A stretch of DNA of 64,000 nt from Pseudomonadota bacterium (GTDB lineage Bacteria > Myxococcota_A > Polyangia > Fen-1088): positions 16,499-80,498 of the forward strand of contig JAEXQJ010000259.1 of the NCBI GenBank assembly GCA_023438785.1. Direction: 5' to 3'. Numbering within the stretch: position 1 is the first letter of the stretch; each line of letters opens with the position of its first letter. Shown piece after piece: positions 51,046-61,870 of this stretch. The translations under genes and the position numbers were made by a program. The notes beneath the pieces were generated by a model. It was not told the origin of the DNA. It saw only the letters and a program-made list of their open reading frames with translations, and searched no databases.

Positions 51046-52179
51046 TCAGTATGTCGCCGCCGCCGCCAGCCAGTCGGCCACGGCGCGCAGCGAATCGAGG
51101 TTGGAGACGTCGCGGGCCAGGAGCGGCACGCGGGTGATGTTGAGTCCAGGTGCCCGGCTCGCCAAGCGCGCCAGTTCGGTGCGTTGGGCCTGGGCGATGC
51201 TGGCCAGATACGCCGCCAGCTCGCCGATGATCCGCGTCGGCTCTTGCAGGTCCCGTCCTCGCAGGGCGGGCACTCCCGCCAGGCGCGCGGCGATGTCGCC
51301 TTCCTGAATGCGCACCGGCATGTCGAGGACACGGTTCGCGATGAAGCCCGTCAGCGGTGTGCCGGCTTCGCGCAGCCGGCGCGCCAGCTCGATGGCTTCA
51401 TCGATGGCCGCGACCTCAGGTGACAGCACGAGCAGGAACGCGACCTCTGGCCGGCGCAAGAGCCGTTCGATTTCCTGCGAGCGCGCCAGGAATGCGCCGA
51501 GCACACCCTGCACATCCAGAAGAAAGTCACCCAGATCGTCGAGGAATTGGCTCCCCACCAGACGTCCCATGCGGCGCATAGCCAAGGCCCCGCCGGCGCG
51601 CAGGCTCTGCCACGAGAAGCGGCCCGCGTGCGGATCGGGGCGGGCGAACCAGCGCAGGGCCGGGCTGCCGATGGCCTCCGCCAAGCGCTGCGGGGCCTGC
51701 AGAAAGTCGAGGGCGTGGGCCGCGGGCGGCGTATCCAGCACGATGATGTCGTGCGCGTGACGCCTTTGCAGCTCGAAGAGAGACAACGTGGCCGCATACT
51801 CTTGCGCGCCCGTCAGGTCGTTGGTCAGGTGGCGGTAGAGATGATTGGAGAGGATGCGTTGGCGCAGGGCCGGGTCGGCCACCTCCTCGACCAATTGGTC
51901 GAAGGCGCGCGCCGTGTCTACCCGTGCAGCCTCCAGTCGCCCCGGACCCTCGATGCCGAGCGCGCGACTGGTCTCCTGCGACACGGGGATCGGCTCGGGA
52001 CCCAAGCTGTGCAACCCGAGCGCGTCGGCCAGGCGAGGCGCCGGATCGATGGTGCACACCAGGGTGCGCCGACCCGTGCGTGCCGCCAGCACGCCAAGCG
52101 CCGCTGCCGTGGTGGTCTTGCCGACCCCGCCTGGCCCCACGCAGACCAGGATCTCGCGCCGCCGAACCAGCTCTCTCAC
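51046..52179 (-). CDS. ArsA/Get3-like ATPase
   Basis: This is a 377-residue SIMIBI-class NTPase. The deviant P-loop GPGGVGKTTTAAALG is at residues 15-29, and the switch region DTPPAAHALDFLQAP and a second conserved block (VLSPEVAAIDEAIELARRL) are present. In ArsA the switch sequence is DTAPTGHT, so the variant DTPPAAHA suggests a different substrate from arsenite. The start is a GTG at 52179. Bacterial ArsA-like proteins of this size can help target membrane proteins or move metals, but the function is not known here. It precedes thpR; glpK is 120 bases upstream on the same strand. Confidence 0.82.
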   Translation of the reverse strand: MRELVRRREILVCVGPGGVGKTTTAAALGVLAARTGRRTLVCTIDPAPRLADALGLHSLGPEPIPVSQETSRALGIEGPGRLEAARVDTARAFDQLVEEVADPALRQRILSNHLYRHLTNDLTGAQEYAATLSLFELQRRHAHDIIVLDTPPAAHALDFLQAPQRLAEAIGSPALRWFARPDPHAGRFSWQSLRAGGALAMRRMGRLVGSQFLDDLGDFLLDVQGVLGAFLARSQEIERLLRRPEVAFLLVLSPEVAAIDEAIELARRLREAGTPLTGFIANRVLDMPVRIQEGDIAARLAGVPALRGRDLQEPTRIIGELAAYLASIAQAQRTELARLASRAPGLNITRVPLLARDVSNLDSLRAVADWLAAAATY

Positions 52180-52299
52180 GTCAACGGACCCTCGTGCGCC
52201 AGGCCGCGGTGAGAGCGTCGTGACTCCGCCGTCCTCTCGGGCCCCGCGGGCCGGAGGCGCGGGCGAGGTGAGGCGGGCGGGGAAGAAGTGGGTGACAAA

Positions 52300-53772
52300 T
52301 CAGGTCCTGGCCAGAGCCTGGCGCCACCGTTCGATGATCTGCGTGCGCTGGGCGGCTGGCATGCGGGGATGAAAGAGCGTGGCCTTCGAGTGTGGGGCTT
52401 GCTGGCTGTCCGTGTCCAGCCCCGCGCCCCATGCGGCCAGACGTGCCGCACCGATGGCGGTCAGCTCCACCTGCGCCGGCCGCTCGATCTCCACGTCCAG
52501 CAGGTCGGCCTGAAGCTGCATCAGCAGGTCATTGGTGGTGGCCCCGCCGTCCACCCGCAACCGGGTCAGCCTGCGGCCGCTGTCCTCCTCCATGGCGCGC
52601 ACCAGGTCGAGGTTCTGCAGGGCCATGGCCTGCAGGGCGGCCCGTGCGATGTGGGCGGCCGTCGTGCCGCGGGAGAGGCCCTGGATGCTCCCGCGTGCCT
52701 CGGGCCGCCAGTGCGGCGCACCCAGGCCGGCCAGGGCGGGTACAACCGTCACGCCCCCGTCGTCCGCCACCGAAGCCGCCAGCGCCTCGCTCTCGGCCGC
52801 GCTGCCGATGATGCGCAGCCCGTCGCGCAGCCACTGCACCAGCGCGCCCGAAATGAACGAGCTGCCCTCCAGGGCAAAGGCTCGCGTCTGCGGACCTGTC
52901 CAGGCCACCGTGGCCACCAATCCATGCGAGGAGAGCACGGGCTCACCGCCCACGTTCATGAGCAGAAACGAGCCCGTGCCAAACGTGCACTTGGCATCGC
53001 CGGGGCGCAGACAGGCCTGGCCGTACAGGGCAGCCTGTTGATCGCCGGCCACACCCGATATGGGAATGCCGTCGGGAATGGGGTGGGCGCCGGCGGTGAC
53101 GGCCCGTGCGCCCGCCGAGGGACAAAGGCGCGGCAGAATGGGCGCCGGTACACCGAAGAGGGTGCACAGCTCGGCGCTCCACTGGAGCTCGTGAAGGTCG
53201 AGCAGGAGCGTGCGAGAGGCGTTGGAGACGTCGGTGACGTGGCTGCTTCCGCCCGACAGTCGCCACACCAGGAAGCTGTCCACCGTACCGAAGGCGAGGT
53301 GTCCCGCCTCGGCGCGGGCGCGCAGGCCGGGCACGTGGCCGAGTAGCCAGGCGATCTTGGTGGCCGAAAAATAGGGATCCAGGAGCAGCCCGGTCCTCTT
53401 TCGCACCTCCGGCTCGTGGCCCGCTCGCCGCAGATCATCGCAGAGAGCGGCGGTGCGCCGGTCTTGCCACACGATGGCCGGCGCCACCGGCTGGCCGGTG
53501 TGACGATCCCACAGCACGGTGGTCTCGCGTTGATTGGTGATGCCGAGCGCGGCGATGGGGAGGTTGGGGACCTGCCGGCGGGCCTGGGCGAACGCCTCCA
53601 GGACCGAGGCCCAAATGGCCTCGGGATCGTGCTCGACCAGGCCAGGCGCGGGGTAGCTCTGCGGAATCTCGCAGTAGCCCCGGCCGTGCACGGCCATCGC
53701 CTGGTCGACGAGGAGGACCGTGGTGCCTGTCGTGCCCTGGTCGATGGCCAGCAGAAGGGGACCGTGTTTCAT
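52300..53772 (-). CDS. glpK: Glycerol kinase GlpK
   Basis: This 490-residue FGGY-family kinase phosphorylates glycerol. It begins MKHGPLLLAIDQGTTGTTVLLVD, with further family blocks LGITNQRETTVLWD, PAIVWQDRRT, KRTGLLLDPYFSATKIAWLL, DSFLVWRLSGG, GVAGDQQAALYGQ and the ATPase-domain LRVDGGATTNDLLMQLQADLLDV. The ATG at 53772 fits the conserved start; 102 more bases open upstream are not conserved. No glpD or glpF is beside it. It is divergent from the NtrC-type regulator, with 131 bases between the starts. Confidence 0.96.
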   Translation of the reverse strand: MKHGPLLLAIDQGTTGTTVLLVDQAMAVHGRGYCEIPQSYPAPGLVEHDPEAIWASVLEAFAQARRQVPNLPIAALGITNQRETTVLWDRHTGQPVAPAIVWQDRRTAALCDDLRRAGHEPEVRKRTGLLLDPYFSATKIAWLLGHVPGLRARAEAGHLAFGTVDSFLVWRLSGGSSHVTDVSNASRTLLLDLHELQWSAELCTLFGVPAPILPRLCPSAGARAVTAGAHPIPDGIPISGVAGDQQAALYGQACLRPGDAKCTFGTGSFLLMNVGGEPVLSSHGLVATVAWTGPQTRAFALEGSSFISGALVQWLRDGLRIIGSAAESEALAASVADDGGVTVVPALAGLGAPHWRPEARGSIQGLSRGTTAAHIARAALQAMALQNLDLVRAMEEDSGRRLTRLRVDGGATTNDLLMQLQADLLDVEIERPAQVELTAIGAARLAAWGAGLDTDSQQAPHSKATLFHPRMPAAQRTQIIERWRQALART

Positions 53773-53903
53773 CGCCCTGATCTCCGCAAAGGGCTGCATC
53801 CTAGCAGCCTCAGCCTCGGAACATAGCGGAAAGACTCGGGTTCGTGATACGCTGGCGGTCGGGCTCCGTCTCATGAGCTCCGACTAAGCGAGTCCCCAAG
53901 CCT

Positions 53904-55376
<1,473 letters not shown>

Positions 55377-55403
55377 ACGATGTCTGTCCCTCGGGGGCGA
55401 TTT

Positions 55404-55424
55404 TTGATTTCTGTCGTCAATCAA
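55404..55424. repeat. Short inverted repeat upstream of pilM
   Basis: TTGATT and AATCAA flank a 9-base loop, preceded by a short T-run. It lies 52 bases before the pilM start and 28 bases after the regulator stop. It could be a terminator-like hairpin for the regulator or a binding site for a regulator of pil. The arms are only 6 bp, so confidence is low. Confidence 0.3.
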
Positions 55425-55475
55425 GGACCATGTGACTGACATGAGGCTGGTTAGGACCCTCATCGGGAGACCCAG

Positions 55476-56528
55476 ATGCCGAAGAACTGCATAGGGCTCG
55501 ACATCGGTTCGAGTTCGGTGAAGGTCGTCCAGCTCAAGGAGACCTCGAAGGGTTTGCACCTGGTCAACTTCGGTGTCGAGCCGCTGCCCGCCCAGACCAT
55601 CGTGGACGGCGCCATCATGAACCAGACCGCCGTCGTGGAGGCCATCAAGAGCTTGCGCGACAGCCTGGGAATCAAGGGCAAGGAGGTGGCCAGCGCCATC
55701 TCGGGCCATTCGGTGATCATCAAGAAGATCAAGGTGCCGCCCATGACCCCGGAGGAGCTGGAAGAACAGATCCCCTGGGAGGCCGAGCATCACATCCCGT
55801 TTTCCAAGGACGACGTGGAGATCGATCATCAGCTGGTGGGCAGCGAGGCGGGCGGACAGATGGAGCTGCTGCTCGTGGCGGCCAAGAAGGAGGTCGTCTC
55901 GGACTACAGCATGGTCATCCGCGAGGCCAAGCTGCAGCCCGTGGTGATGGACGTGGCCGCCTTCACCATCCAGAACGCCTTTGAGGCCAATTACCCGGTG
56001 GTCCCCGAGGAGGCGGTGGCGGTCATCAACGTCGGCGCCACGCTGTCCAACATCAACATCATCGCGGGGGGCACCAGCGCCTTCACCCGAGACGTCACGG
56101 TGGGCGGCAACGCCTTCACGGAGGAGATCCAGAAGCGCCTCAATGTGAGCCAGGAGGAAGCGGAGGCCTGGAAGATCGGCTCCGTCGCCGAGGGCTCGGG
56201 CGAGGTCGTGCCCCAGGAAGTGGAGGCCGTCATCGCCTCGGTGGCCGACAGCGTGGCGGGCAAGTTCCAGCGTTCGCTCGACTTCTATCTGGCCGCCTCC
56301 AGCGACGCCAGCATCACCAAGATCTACCTGTGTGGCGGGGCGGCCAAGGTGCCGGCCCTGCAGCGTGCGCTGGAGGAGAAGTCGCGCACTGCCGTGGAGG
56401 TGATGGATCCCTTCCGCAAGGTGAACGTGGACGAGCACAAATTCGACATGGCGTTCATCCAGCAGCACGCGGCCGAGGCGGCCGTGGCGGTTGGCTTGGC
56501 GTTGCGTCGACCGGGGGACAAGCAGTGA
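55476..56528 (+). CDS. pilM: Type IV pilus assembly ATPase-like protein PilM
   Basis: This 350-residue actin-like protein forms the cytosolic ring that connects PilN to the assembly machine. The start MPKNCIGLDIGSSSVKVVQLKE, the EEQIPWEAEHHIPF segment, AVINVGATLSNINIIAGG and KIYLCGGAAKVPALQRAL are family marks. It stands at the head of pilMNOPQ, in the standard order, with the stop overlapping the pilN start by 4 bases. The 99-base gap from the upstream regulator probably holds the promoter. Confidence 0.96.
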   Translation: MPKNCIGLDIGSSSVKVVQLKETSKGLHLVNFGVEPLPAQTIVDGAIMNQTAVVEAIKSLRDSLGIKGKEVASAISGHSVIIKKIKVPPMTPEELEEQIPWEAEHHIPFSKDDVEIDHQLVGSEAGGQMELLLVAAKKEVVSDYSMVIREAKLQPVVMDVAAFTIQNAFEANYPVVPEEAVAVINVGATLSNINIIAGGTSAFTRDVTVGGNAFTEEIQKRLNVSQEEAEAWKIGSVAEGSGEVVPQEVEAVIASVADSVAGKFQRSLDFYLAASSDASITKIYLCGGAAKVPALQRALEEKSRTAVEVMDPFRKVNVDEHKFDMAFIQQHAAEAAVAVGLALRRPGDKQ

Positions 56529-57154
56529 TACGCATAAACCTTCTCCCCATCCGCAAGGCCAAGCGGGCGGAAGCCGGCCAGCGGCAGTTCCTGTTCATGG
56601 GCATGGCCATCCTGGCCACCATCGGCGGCTTGGTCTTCGTTCACCTGCAGGCCAGCAGCAGCTTGGACGAGGTCAATCGTCGCAACACCATTCTTTCGGC
56701 CGACGTGGCGCGCCTGAAACAAGAACTGGGCGACTACGAGAAAGTCAAAGCCCAGCGCGAGGGACTGCTGCGGCAGCGCAAGACCATTCAGGCCCTGGAT
56801 GCGGGCCGCACGGGGCCCGTGTACCTGTTGCGCGAGCTGTCCGAGATCCTCAGCCCGGGCAAGGGGCCAACCTTCGACCGCATCACCTACGAGGAACAGC
56901 TTCGGCGCGATCCCAACGCGGGCTTCAACGCCAGTTGGGACACCCGTCGCGTCTGGATCGACAGCTACACCGAGACCGATCACCGGGTGAAGCTGAAGGG
57001 TGCCGCCAAATCCAACGAGGACGTGGCCGAGTTCCTCAAGCGACTCAACTCGTCGGTCTTCTTCAGCGAAGTCAATCTGGACTCCACTGCGCAGCAGTCA
57101 GGTCGCAGCGTGAAGTTCGTGTCCTTCAGCCTCTCCGCAAAAGTGGTCTACTGA
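56525..57154 (+). CDS. pilN: Type IV pilus assembly protein PilN
   Basis: This 209-residue bitopic inner-membrane protein starts with the conserved VIRINLLPIRKAKR peptide that PilM binds. A membrane segment lies at about 24-42 (FLFMGMAILATIGGLVFVH), then a periplasmic coiled coil (LDEVNRRNTILSADVARLKQEL) and a ferredoxin-like fold. The start is a GTG overlapping the pilM stop (GTGA). PilN pairs with PilO in the alignment complex. pilO follows one base after the stop codon. Confidence 0.95.
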   Translation: MIRINLLPIRKAKRAEAGQRQFLFMGMAILATIGGLVFVHLQASSSLDEVNRRNTILSADVARLKQELGDYEKVKAQREGLLRQRKTIQALDAGRTGPVYLLRELSEILSPGKGPTFDRITYEEQLRRDPNAGFNASWDTRRVWIDSYTETDHRVKLKGAAKSNEDVAEFLKRLNSSVFFSEVNLDSTAQQSGRSVKFVSFSLSAKVVY

Positions 57155-57155
57155 C

Positions 57156-57749
57156 ATGAACGACGCTCTGCAAAAGGTCCTTCGCCTCAAGACGCCCGTC
57201 AAGATGGCCGCGACGGCGGGCGTGATGCTGGTCCTCGCCGTCCTGTACTACGTGCTCGTGTATATGGACCTTCAGGACCAACTCAAGTCCGCCCAGGTCC
57301 GCACCACGAGCCTGACCGACGAGAAGGCCACCTACGAGAAGCGCAAGAAGGAGTACCTGGCCTACCGGAACGAGTTGACGCAGCTTCAGCAAGAACAGCG
57401 CGAACTGCTCAAGGCGCTGCCCAAGAAGGCGGAGATTCCCACGTTCCTGTCCAGCATCCAGGAACAGGCCGAGTTGGCCGGGCTGGAGGTCATCAGCCTG
57501 ACCATCGAGGCAGAGTCGGCCGCCGAGCTGTACGTGCGCATCCCGGTGCGCATCGAGATTCGCGGTACGTTTCACACCATCACCAAGTTCTTCAAGAACG
57601 TGGCCGAGCTGTCGCGCATCGTGAACGTCGAGGACCTGTCCCTCACCGGTGACAAGGAGCGCGGCGGCGTGGACGACGGCTCGCCGCGCATGCGCGCGAA
57701 GTTCTACGCCGTGACGTTCCGCTACCTCGACCGAGCGGGTGGCACATGA
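57156..57749 (+). CDS. pilO: Type IV pilus assembly protein PilO
   Basis: This 197-residue protein has a membrane segment at about 15-36 (VKMAATAGVMLVLAVLYYVLVY), a long coiled coil (residues about 40-95, YEKRKKEYLAYRNELTQLQQEQRELLKAL), and a periplasmic ferredoxin-like domain (ISLTIEAESAAELYVRIPVRIEIRGTFHTITKFFKNV). It fits the family length. It forms heterodimers with PilN. Its stop overlaps the pilP start by four bases. Confidence 0.95.
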   Translation: MNDALQKVLRLKTPVKMAATAGVMLVLAVLYYVLVYMDLQDQLKSAQVRTTSLTDEKATYEKRKKEYLAYRNELTQLQQEQRELLKALPKKAEIPTFLSSIQEQAELAGLEVISLTIEAESAAELYVRIPVRIEIRGTFHTITKFFKNVAELSRIVNVEDLSLTGDKERGGVDDGSPRMRAKFYAVTFRYLDRAGGT

Positions 57750-58312
57750 GAAGACAAGCTCTTTCGTGGATGCTCCTGGGCGCGTTGGCCGTTGTGCCCG
57801 AAGTGCACGCCGGCGCGCCCGCCAAGGCGCCGGCCCAGGTGGCCGCCAGCGCGCCGGCCACGCCCCCGGCCGCGGCTCCACCCCTGACCGGTCCCGAGGC
57901 CGCCAAGCAGCGCATGGCCATCCTGCGCCGCAAGGTGCTGCGCGACGAGGATTTCGCCGAGAACGACGAGTCCAATCGCGATCCCTTTCGTTCCTACGTC
58001 GGCATCTTCGTCGACCGGCTGACCCGCCCGGGCACGCCGGTGGTCGCCGCCATCTTCTCCAAGTTTGCGCTCGAGGAACTGACGCTCATTGCGGTCATCT
58101 CCGGCGACGCCAACCCGCGTGCCATGTTCCGCGATCCCGCGGGCCTGGGGCAGACCGTGAAGCGGGGCGACTACATCTCCAAATCCGCCGCCCGCGTGGC
58201 CAAGATACTTTCCGACCGCGTGATCCTGGAACTCTCCGAAATCACGTCGGGCGGTGAAACCCGAGCTTTGGAAAAAGCCGTCCTGGTCGATCCAGAGGGG
58301 GCCAATAAATGA
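57746..58312 (+). CDS. pilP: Type IV pilus assembly protein PilP
   Basis: This 188-residue periplasmic protein links PilN/PilO to the secretin PilQ. Its leader (RRQALSWMLLGALAVVPEVHA) has no Cys at or near the cleavage site, so unlike most PilP proteins this one seems not to be a lipoprotein. A Pro/Ala-rich linker precedes DPFRSY, a conserved PilP block, then LTLIAVISGDANPRAMFRDPAGLGQTVKRGDYI, the beta-sandwich domain. It overlaps pilO and pilQ by four bases each. Confidence 0.92.
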   Translation: MRRQALSWMLLGALAVVPEVHAGAPAKAPAQVAASAPATPPAAAPPLTGPEAAKQRMAILRRKVLRDEDFAENDESNRDPFRSYVGIFVDRLTRPGTPVVAAIFSKFALEELTLIAVISGDANPRAMFRDPAGLGQTVKRGDYISKSAARVAKILSDRVILELSEITSGGETRALEKAVLVDPEGANK

Positions 58313-61300
58313 CCGGTCATCGAATTGCACCCAAGTTCTTTCCCGTCGTGCTCAGCGTCTGCTTGGGCGCCTTGTGGGCCGCACCTCTGACAGCCGCGCC
58401 CGGCGCGGTGCAAGTGCGGGCCATTCGGGTCAGTGAAACCGGCGGTGACACGGCCGTGGTCATCGCGGCCTCTGCCCGACCCACGTTCACGACCTGGAAG
58501 CTGGAGCAGCCGGATCGGGTGGTCGTGGATGTGAGCGGGGCTCGACTGGGTGATGTGGACGTCCCCGTCGACGCGGGCACGTACGCCGTGGGCATGGTCA
58601 GCGCCAACGTGAGCGAGGACGAGGCCAGCGGACCCCACACGCGCATCGTGCTCACGCTCCGCCAGGCCTCGGACTACCAGGTGGAGGCGCACGGCCCCGA
58701 CATCGTGGTGCGCGTGCAGCCGCGCGTGCGGCCCATACCGGCCAGCGACAACTCGGCCACCCGGGCCGAGGCGGACCAGTTAAAGAAGCAACTCGAGCTC
58801 GCGCGCCAGGAGGCCGACAAGGCCCGGGCGGCGGCCAGCGCGGCGGCCGTCGCGGCCGAGCGCCACCGCAGCGAGGTCGCCCGTCTGGAGGCCCAGACGC
58901 GTGGCGAGGCGGGGGCCTCCGAAACGCAGAAGGCCGAGGCCGAGAGACTGAGGACGCAGTTGGCGGAGGCACGCCAGGAGGCGGAGAAGGCGCGCATCGC
59001 GGCCAGTGCAACCGCCGCCGAAGCCGAACGTCGGCGCGAGACGCTGGCGCGATCCGAGGTGGAGGCGAAGAAGGCGCAGCGGGAGGCCGAGCAGGCCCGC
59101 CAGCGCGCCGAGGCAGCCGAGCGCAAGACGCGGGAGACGCTGGCGCGATCTGAGGCGGAGGCGAAGAAGGCGCAGCGGGAGGCCGAGCAGGCCCGCCAGC
59201 GCGCCGAGGCAGCCGAGCGCAAGACGCGGGAGGCGCTGGCGCGATCCGAGGCGGAGGCGAAGAAGGCGCAGCGGGAGGCCGAGCAGGCCCGCCAGCGCGC
59301 CGAAGCGGCTGAGCGCAAGACACGGGAGACGTTGGCCCGCTCGGAGACCGAGGAGAGGAAGGCGCAGCGGGAGGCCGAGGAGGCCCGCCAGCGCGCCGAG
59401 GCGGCTGAGCACAAGACGCGAGAGGCGTTGGCGCGTTCGGAGGCGGAGGCGAAGAAGGCGCAGAGCGAAGCCGAGGAGGCCCGCCGCCGTGCTGAGGCTG
59501 CCGAACGCGAGACGCGCGAGGTGCAGGCGCGAGAGGCGGAGCGCAACCGAGCCTTGGCCGAGGCGGTACGGCAGATCGAGACGCGCGACCAGGCCCTGCA
59601 GGCCAACGCACGCAGCCAGGAGGATCAGCGTCGGCGCCTCAGCGAAGCGCAGCGCCTGGTGCAGACGCGAGAGGCCCAACTCGCCGCCAAGGACAAGGCC
59701 CGCGCGGCCGAAGAAGAACAGCGGCTGGCGCAGGCCCGTGCCGCGCGCGCCAAGTTGGAGGAGGAGCGCACGCGGCTCGAGGCCGAGCGCGCCGAACTCC
59801 TGCAGACACGTGACGCCCTGGCGGCCGAGGTGGCGCGACTAAAGGCCGCTGCCCAGACTGGCGAACGCGCAGTGCTGGCCCCGGCGCCCGCGCGCGCGAC
59901 GTCCGCTCCGATCGCTCGCACGGAGGCGCCTCGCACCGAGATCATGCGCGTGGTGTCCGAACCTGCCGAGGCCAAGGGCGCGCATCCGCGCTCGATCACC
60001 CTGCGGGTGCCCAGCCAGATCCAGCGCGTGGCTTTCGTGGACGAGCCGACGCGCTCCTCGGTGATTATCGAGCTCAACGAGCCTTCGGACTTCTCCGTCG
60101 AACGCGCGGCCGGCAAACGGCTGAGCCTGCGCTTCGAGCACGCCGAGCTACCCCAGTCGCTGGAACGCAGTCTGGACGCCACCGAGTATCTGGGCCCCGT
60201 GCGCCTCATCAGCACGTACCGCGACCCGCGCCAGCGCGGGGCCGTGCGCGTCGACGTGGACCTGGCGGAGAACGTGCCCAGTCGCGTGCGTCGCGAGGGC
60301 ACGCGCATCTTCTGGGACTTCCAAAAGGCCCCGGAAAAGTCGCCCGCCCTTCCGGCTCTCGAGTTCCCGTTGCCCAAGGTTGAGTTGATGAAGGCCCCCA
60401 AGGTGGCCTCCTTCTCGATCGACGTGGCCCAGGTGGCCGTGGTCGCGCAGACGCAGACCTTGAACCGCAAGGGGGCGACCGACCCGGCGGGGGCGGGCAT
60501 CCGTCCCACCAAGAAGCGCTACGTCGGCCGCCGCATCGACCTCGATTTCAAGGGCGCCGACATTCACAACATCCTGCGCCTGCTCTCGGACGTGGGGCAG
60601 ATCAACATCGTGACCTCGGACGAGGTCCGCGGTGAGGTGACGATCAAGATGCGCGACGTGCCCTGGGACCAGGCCATGGACGTGGTCCTGCGCGCCAAGG
60701 GCCTGGGTTCGGTGCGCGAGGGCAACCTGCTGCGCGTGGCGCCGTTGTCGGTCCTGGAGAAGGAGCTGGAAGAGGAGATCCATCGCCAGAAGGCCATGCA
60801 GGAGGTGTTGCCCACGGAGACGCGGTTGATTGGCGTTTCATACGCCTCGGCCTCGTCGCTGCAGGAAAAAGCCAAGGACCTGCTCTCTCCGCGCGGCAAG
60901 ATCTCCGTGGATGAGCGGACGAACAACCTCATCGTGTCGGACGTGGCGCGCAACCTGCAGTTGGTCGAGGATTTGGTCCGCAACCTGGACACCCAAACGG
61001 CCCAGGTGGTCATCGAGGCGCGCATCGTGGAGGCCCGCTCCACCTTCGCGCGCCAGCTGGGTATCCAGTGGGGCGGCAACGCCTTCATGGACTCGGCGCA
61101 CGGCAATTCCACCGGTCTGAGCTTCCCCTACAACATCGGCATCGGCGGCGGTGCGGACGACAGCAATTCACCTCTGAGTGGCCTAGTTCCCTCGGCGCGC
61201 ACCGGCAATCCGCAGAACAGCAGCAACCCCAACTTCCTGGTCAACATGCCGGTTGCGGCCGGGCAGGGCACGGGTAGCGCCATCGGCCTCACGCTGGGCT

Positions 61301-61836
61301 CCGTGTCCGGGGCCTTCAACTTGAACCTACGCCTCTCGGCCAACGAGAGCACGGGTCAGGTCCGCATCCTGTCCTCGCCGCGCATCACCACCATGGACAA
61401 CATCCACGCCAGCATCAGCCAGGGCGTGTCGATCCCCGTGTCGGTGGTCAGTGCCATGGGCACCCAGACCCAGTTCGTGGATGCCAAGCTCGACCTGGGC
61501 GTGAAGCCGCACGTGACAAACGAGGGCACCATCACCCTCGATTTGAGCGTGACCCGCAACGAGCCCGACTTCTCCAACACGGGCGCGCGTGGCGATCCCA
61601 CCATCCTGAAGAAGGAAGCCAAGACCACCATGCTGGTGCGCGATGGCGATACGGCGGTCATCGGCGGCATCTACACGCGCAACTCGGGCCTCAGCCATGC
61701 CAAGGTGCCCTTCTTCGCGGACATCCCGGTGCTGGGCTGGTTCTTCCGAAACCGCAAGGAGAACGACGATCGAACCGAGTTCCTCGTCTTCATCACGCCG
61801 CGCATTGTTAACCGGGCTCGCTCGCTTGGCCAATGA
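58309..61836 (+). CDS. pilQ: Type IV pilus secretin PilQ with long coiled-coil insert
   Basis: This 1175-residue outer-membrane secretin has a signal peptide (PVVLSVCLGALWAAPLTAA), a first AMIN domain (about 33-145), then a coiled-coil rod of about 350 residues (about 155-510) rich in Ala, Glu, Arg and Lys, a second AMIN-like domain (about 560-660), a secretin/TonB N-domain (DLDFKGADIHNILRLLSDVGQINIVT) and the secretin core to the end, closing with VPFFADIPVLGWFFRNRKENDDRTEFLVFITPRIV. AMIN domains bind peptidoglycan. The rod is longer than in most PilQ and includes tandem 32-residue units at residues 245-404. It is the last gene of pilMNOPQ. A near-palindrome after the stop may be a terminator. 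Confidence 0.95.
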   Translation: MTGHRIAPKFFPVVLSVCLGALWAAPLTAAPGAVQVRAIRVSETGGDTAVVIAASARPTFTTWKLEQPDRVVVDVSGARLGDVDVPVDAGTYAVGMVSANVSEDEASGPHTRIVLTLRQASDYQVEAHGPDIVVRVQPRVRPIPASDNSATRAEADQLKKQLELARQEADKARAAASAAAVAAERHRSEVARLEAQTRGEAGASETQKAEAERLRTQLAEARQEAEKARIAASATAAEAERRRETLARSEVEAKKAQREAEQARQRAEAAERKTRETLARSEAEAKKAQREAEQARQRAEAAERKTREALARSEAEAKKAQREAEQARQRAEAAERKTRETLARSETEERKAQREAEEARQRAEAAEHKTREALARSEAEAKKAQSEAEEARRRAEAAERETREVQAREAERNRALAEAVRQIETRDQALQANARSQEDQRRRLSEAQRLVQTREAQLAAKDKARAAEEEQRLAQARAARAKLEEERTRLEAERAELLQTRDALAAEVARLKAAAQTGERAVLAPAPARATSAPIARTEAPRTEIMRVVSEPAEAKGAHPRSITLRVPSQIQRVAFVDEPTRSSVIIELNEPSDFSVERAAGKRLSLRFEHAELPQSLERSLDATEYLGPVRLISTYRDPRQRGAVRVDVDLAENVPSRVRREGTRIFWDFQKAPEKSPALPALEFPLPKVELMKAPKVASFSIDVAQVAVVAQTQTLNRKGATDPAGAGIRPTKKRYVGRRIDLDFKGADIHNILRLLSDVGQINIVTSDEVRGEVTIKMRDVPWDQAMDVVLRAKGLGSVREGNLLRVAPLSVLEKELEEEIHRQKAMQEVLPTETRLIGVSYASASSLQEKAKDLLSPRGKISVDERTNNLIVSDVARNLQLVEDLVRNLDTQTAQVVIEARIVEARSTFARQLGIQWGGNAFMDSAHGNSTGLSFPYNIGIGGGADDSNSPLSGLVPSARTGNPQNSSNPNFLVNMPVAAGQGTGSAIGLTLGSVSGAFNLNLRLSANESTGQVRILSSPRITTMDNIHASISQGVSIPVSVVSAMGTQTQFVDAKLDLGVKPHVTNEGTITLDLSVTRNEPDFSNTGARGDPTILKKEAKTTMLVRDGDTAVIGGIYTRNSGLSHAKVPFFADIPVLGWFFRNRKENDDRTEFLVFITPRIVNRARSLGQ
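59041..59520 (+). repeat. Five tandem 96-bp repeats within pilQ
   Basis: Repeat units begin at 59041, 59137, 59233, 59329 and 59425. Each encodes 32 residues of the type LARSEAEAKKAQREAEQAR then QRAEAAERKTRET. The first three copies are nearly identical at the DNA level; the fourth and fifth have diverged more. The period is an exact multiple of three, so copy-number change would keep the frame. A 32-residue period of this polar, helical kind fits a coiled-coil rod whose length can vary among strains. Confidence 0.9.
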
Positions 61837-61870
61837 GCACGCTTGAGCGCGAATCCTTCTTCGACCGCGC

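Noticed and set aside
59041..59520. CRISPR-like array suspicion from regular repeats
   Set aside because: The 96-bp units are contiguous with no spacers, in frame and inside pilQ; no cas genes are present.
58652..59679. Several minus-strand frames opposite the pilQ repeats
   Set aside because: They are the repeats read backwards, giving artificial Ala/Arg/Ser or Leu/Gly repeat proteins. PilQ on the plus strand explains the region.
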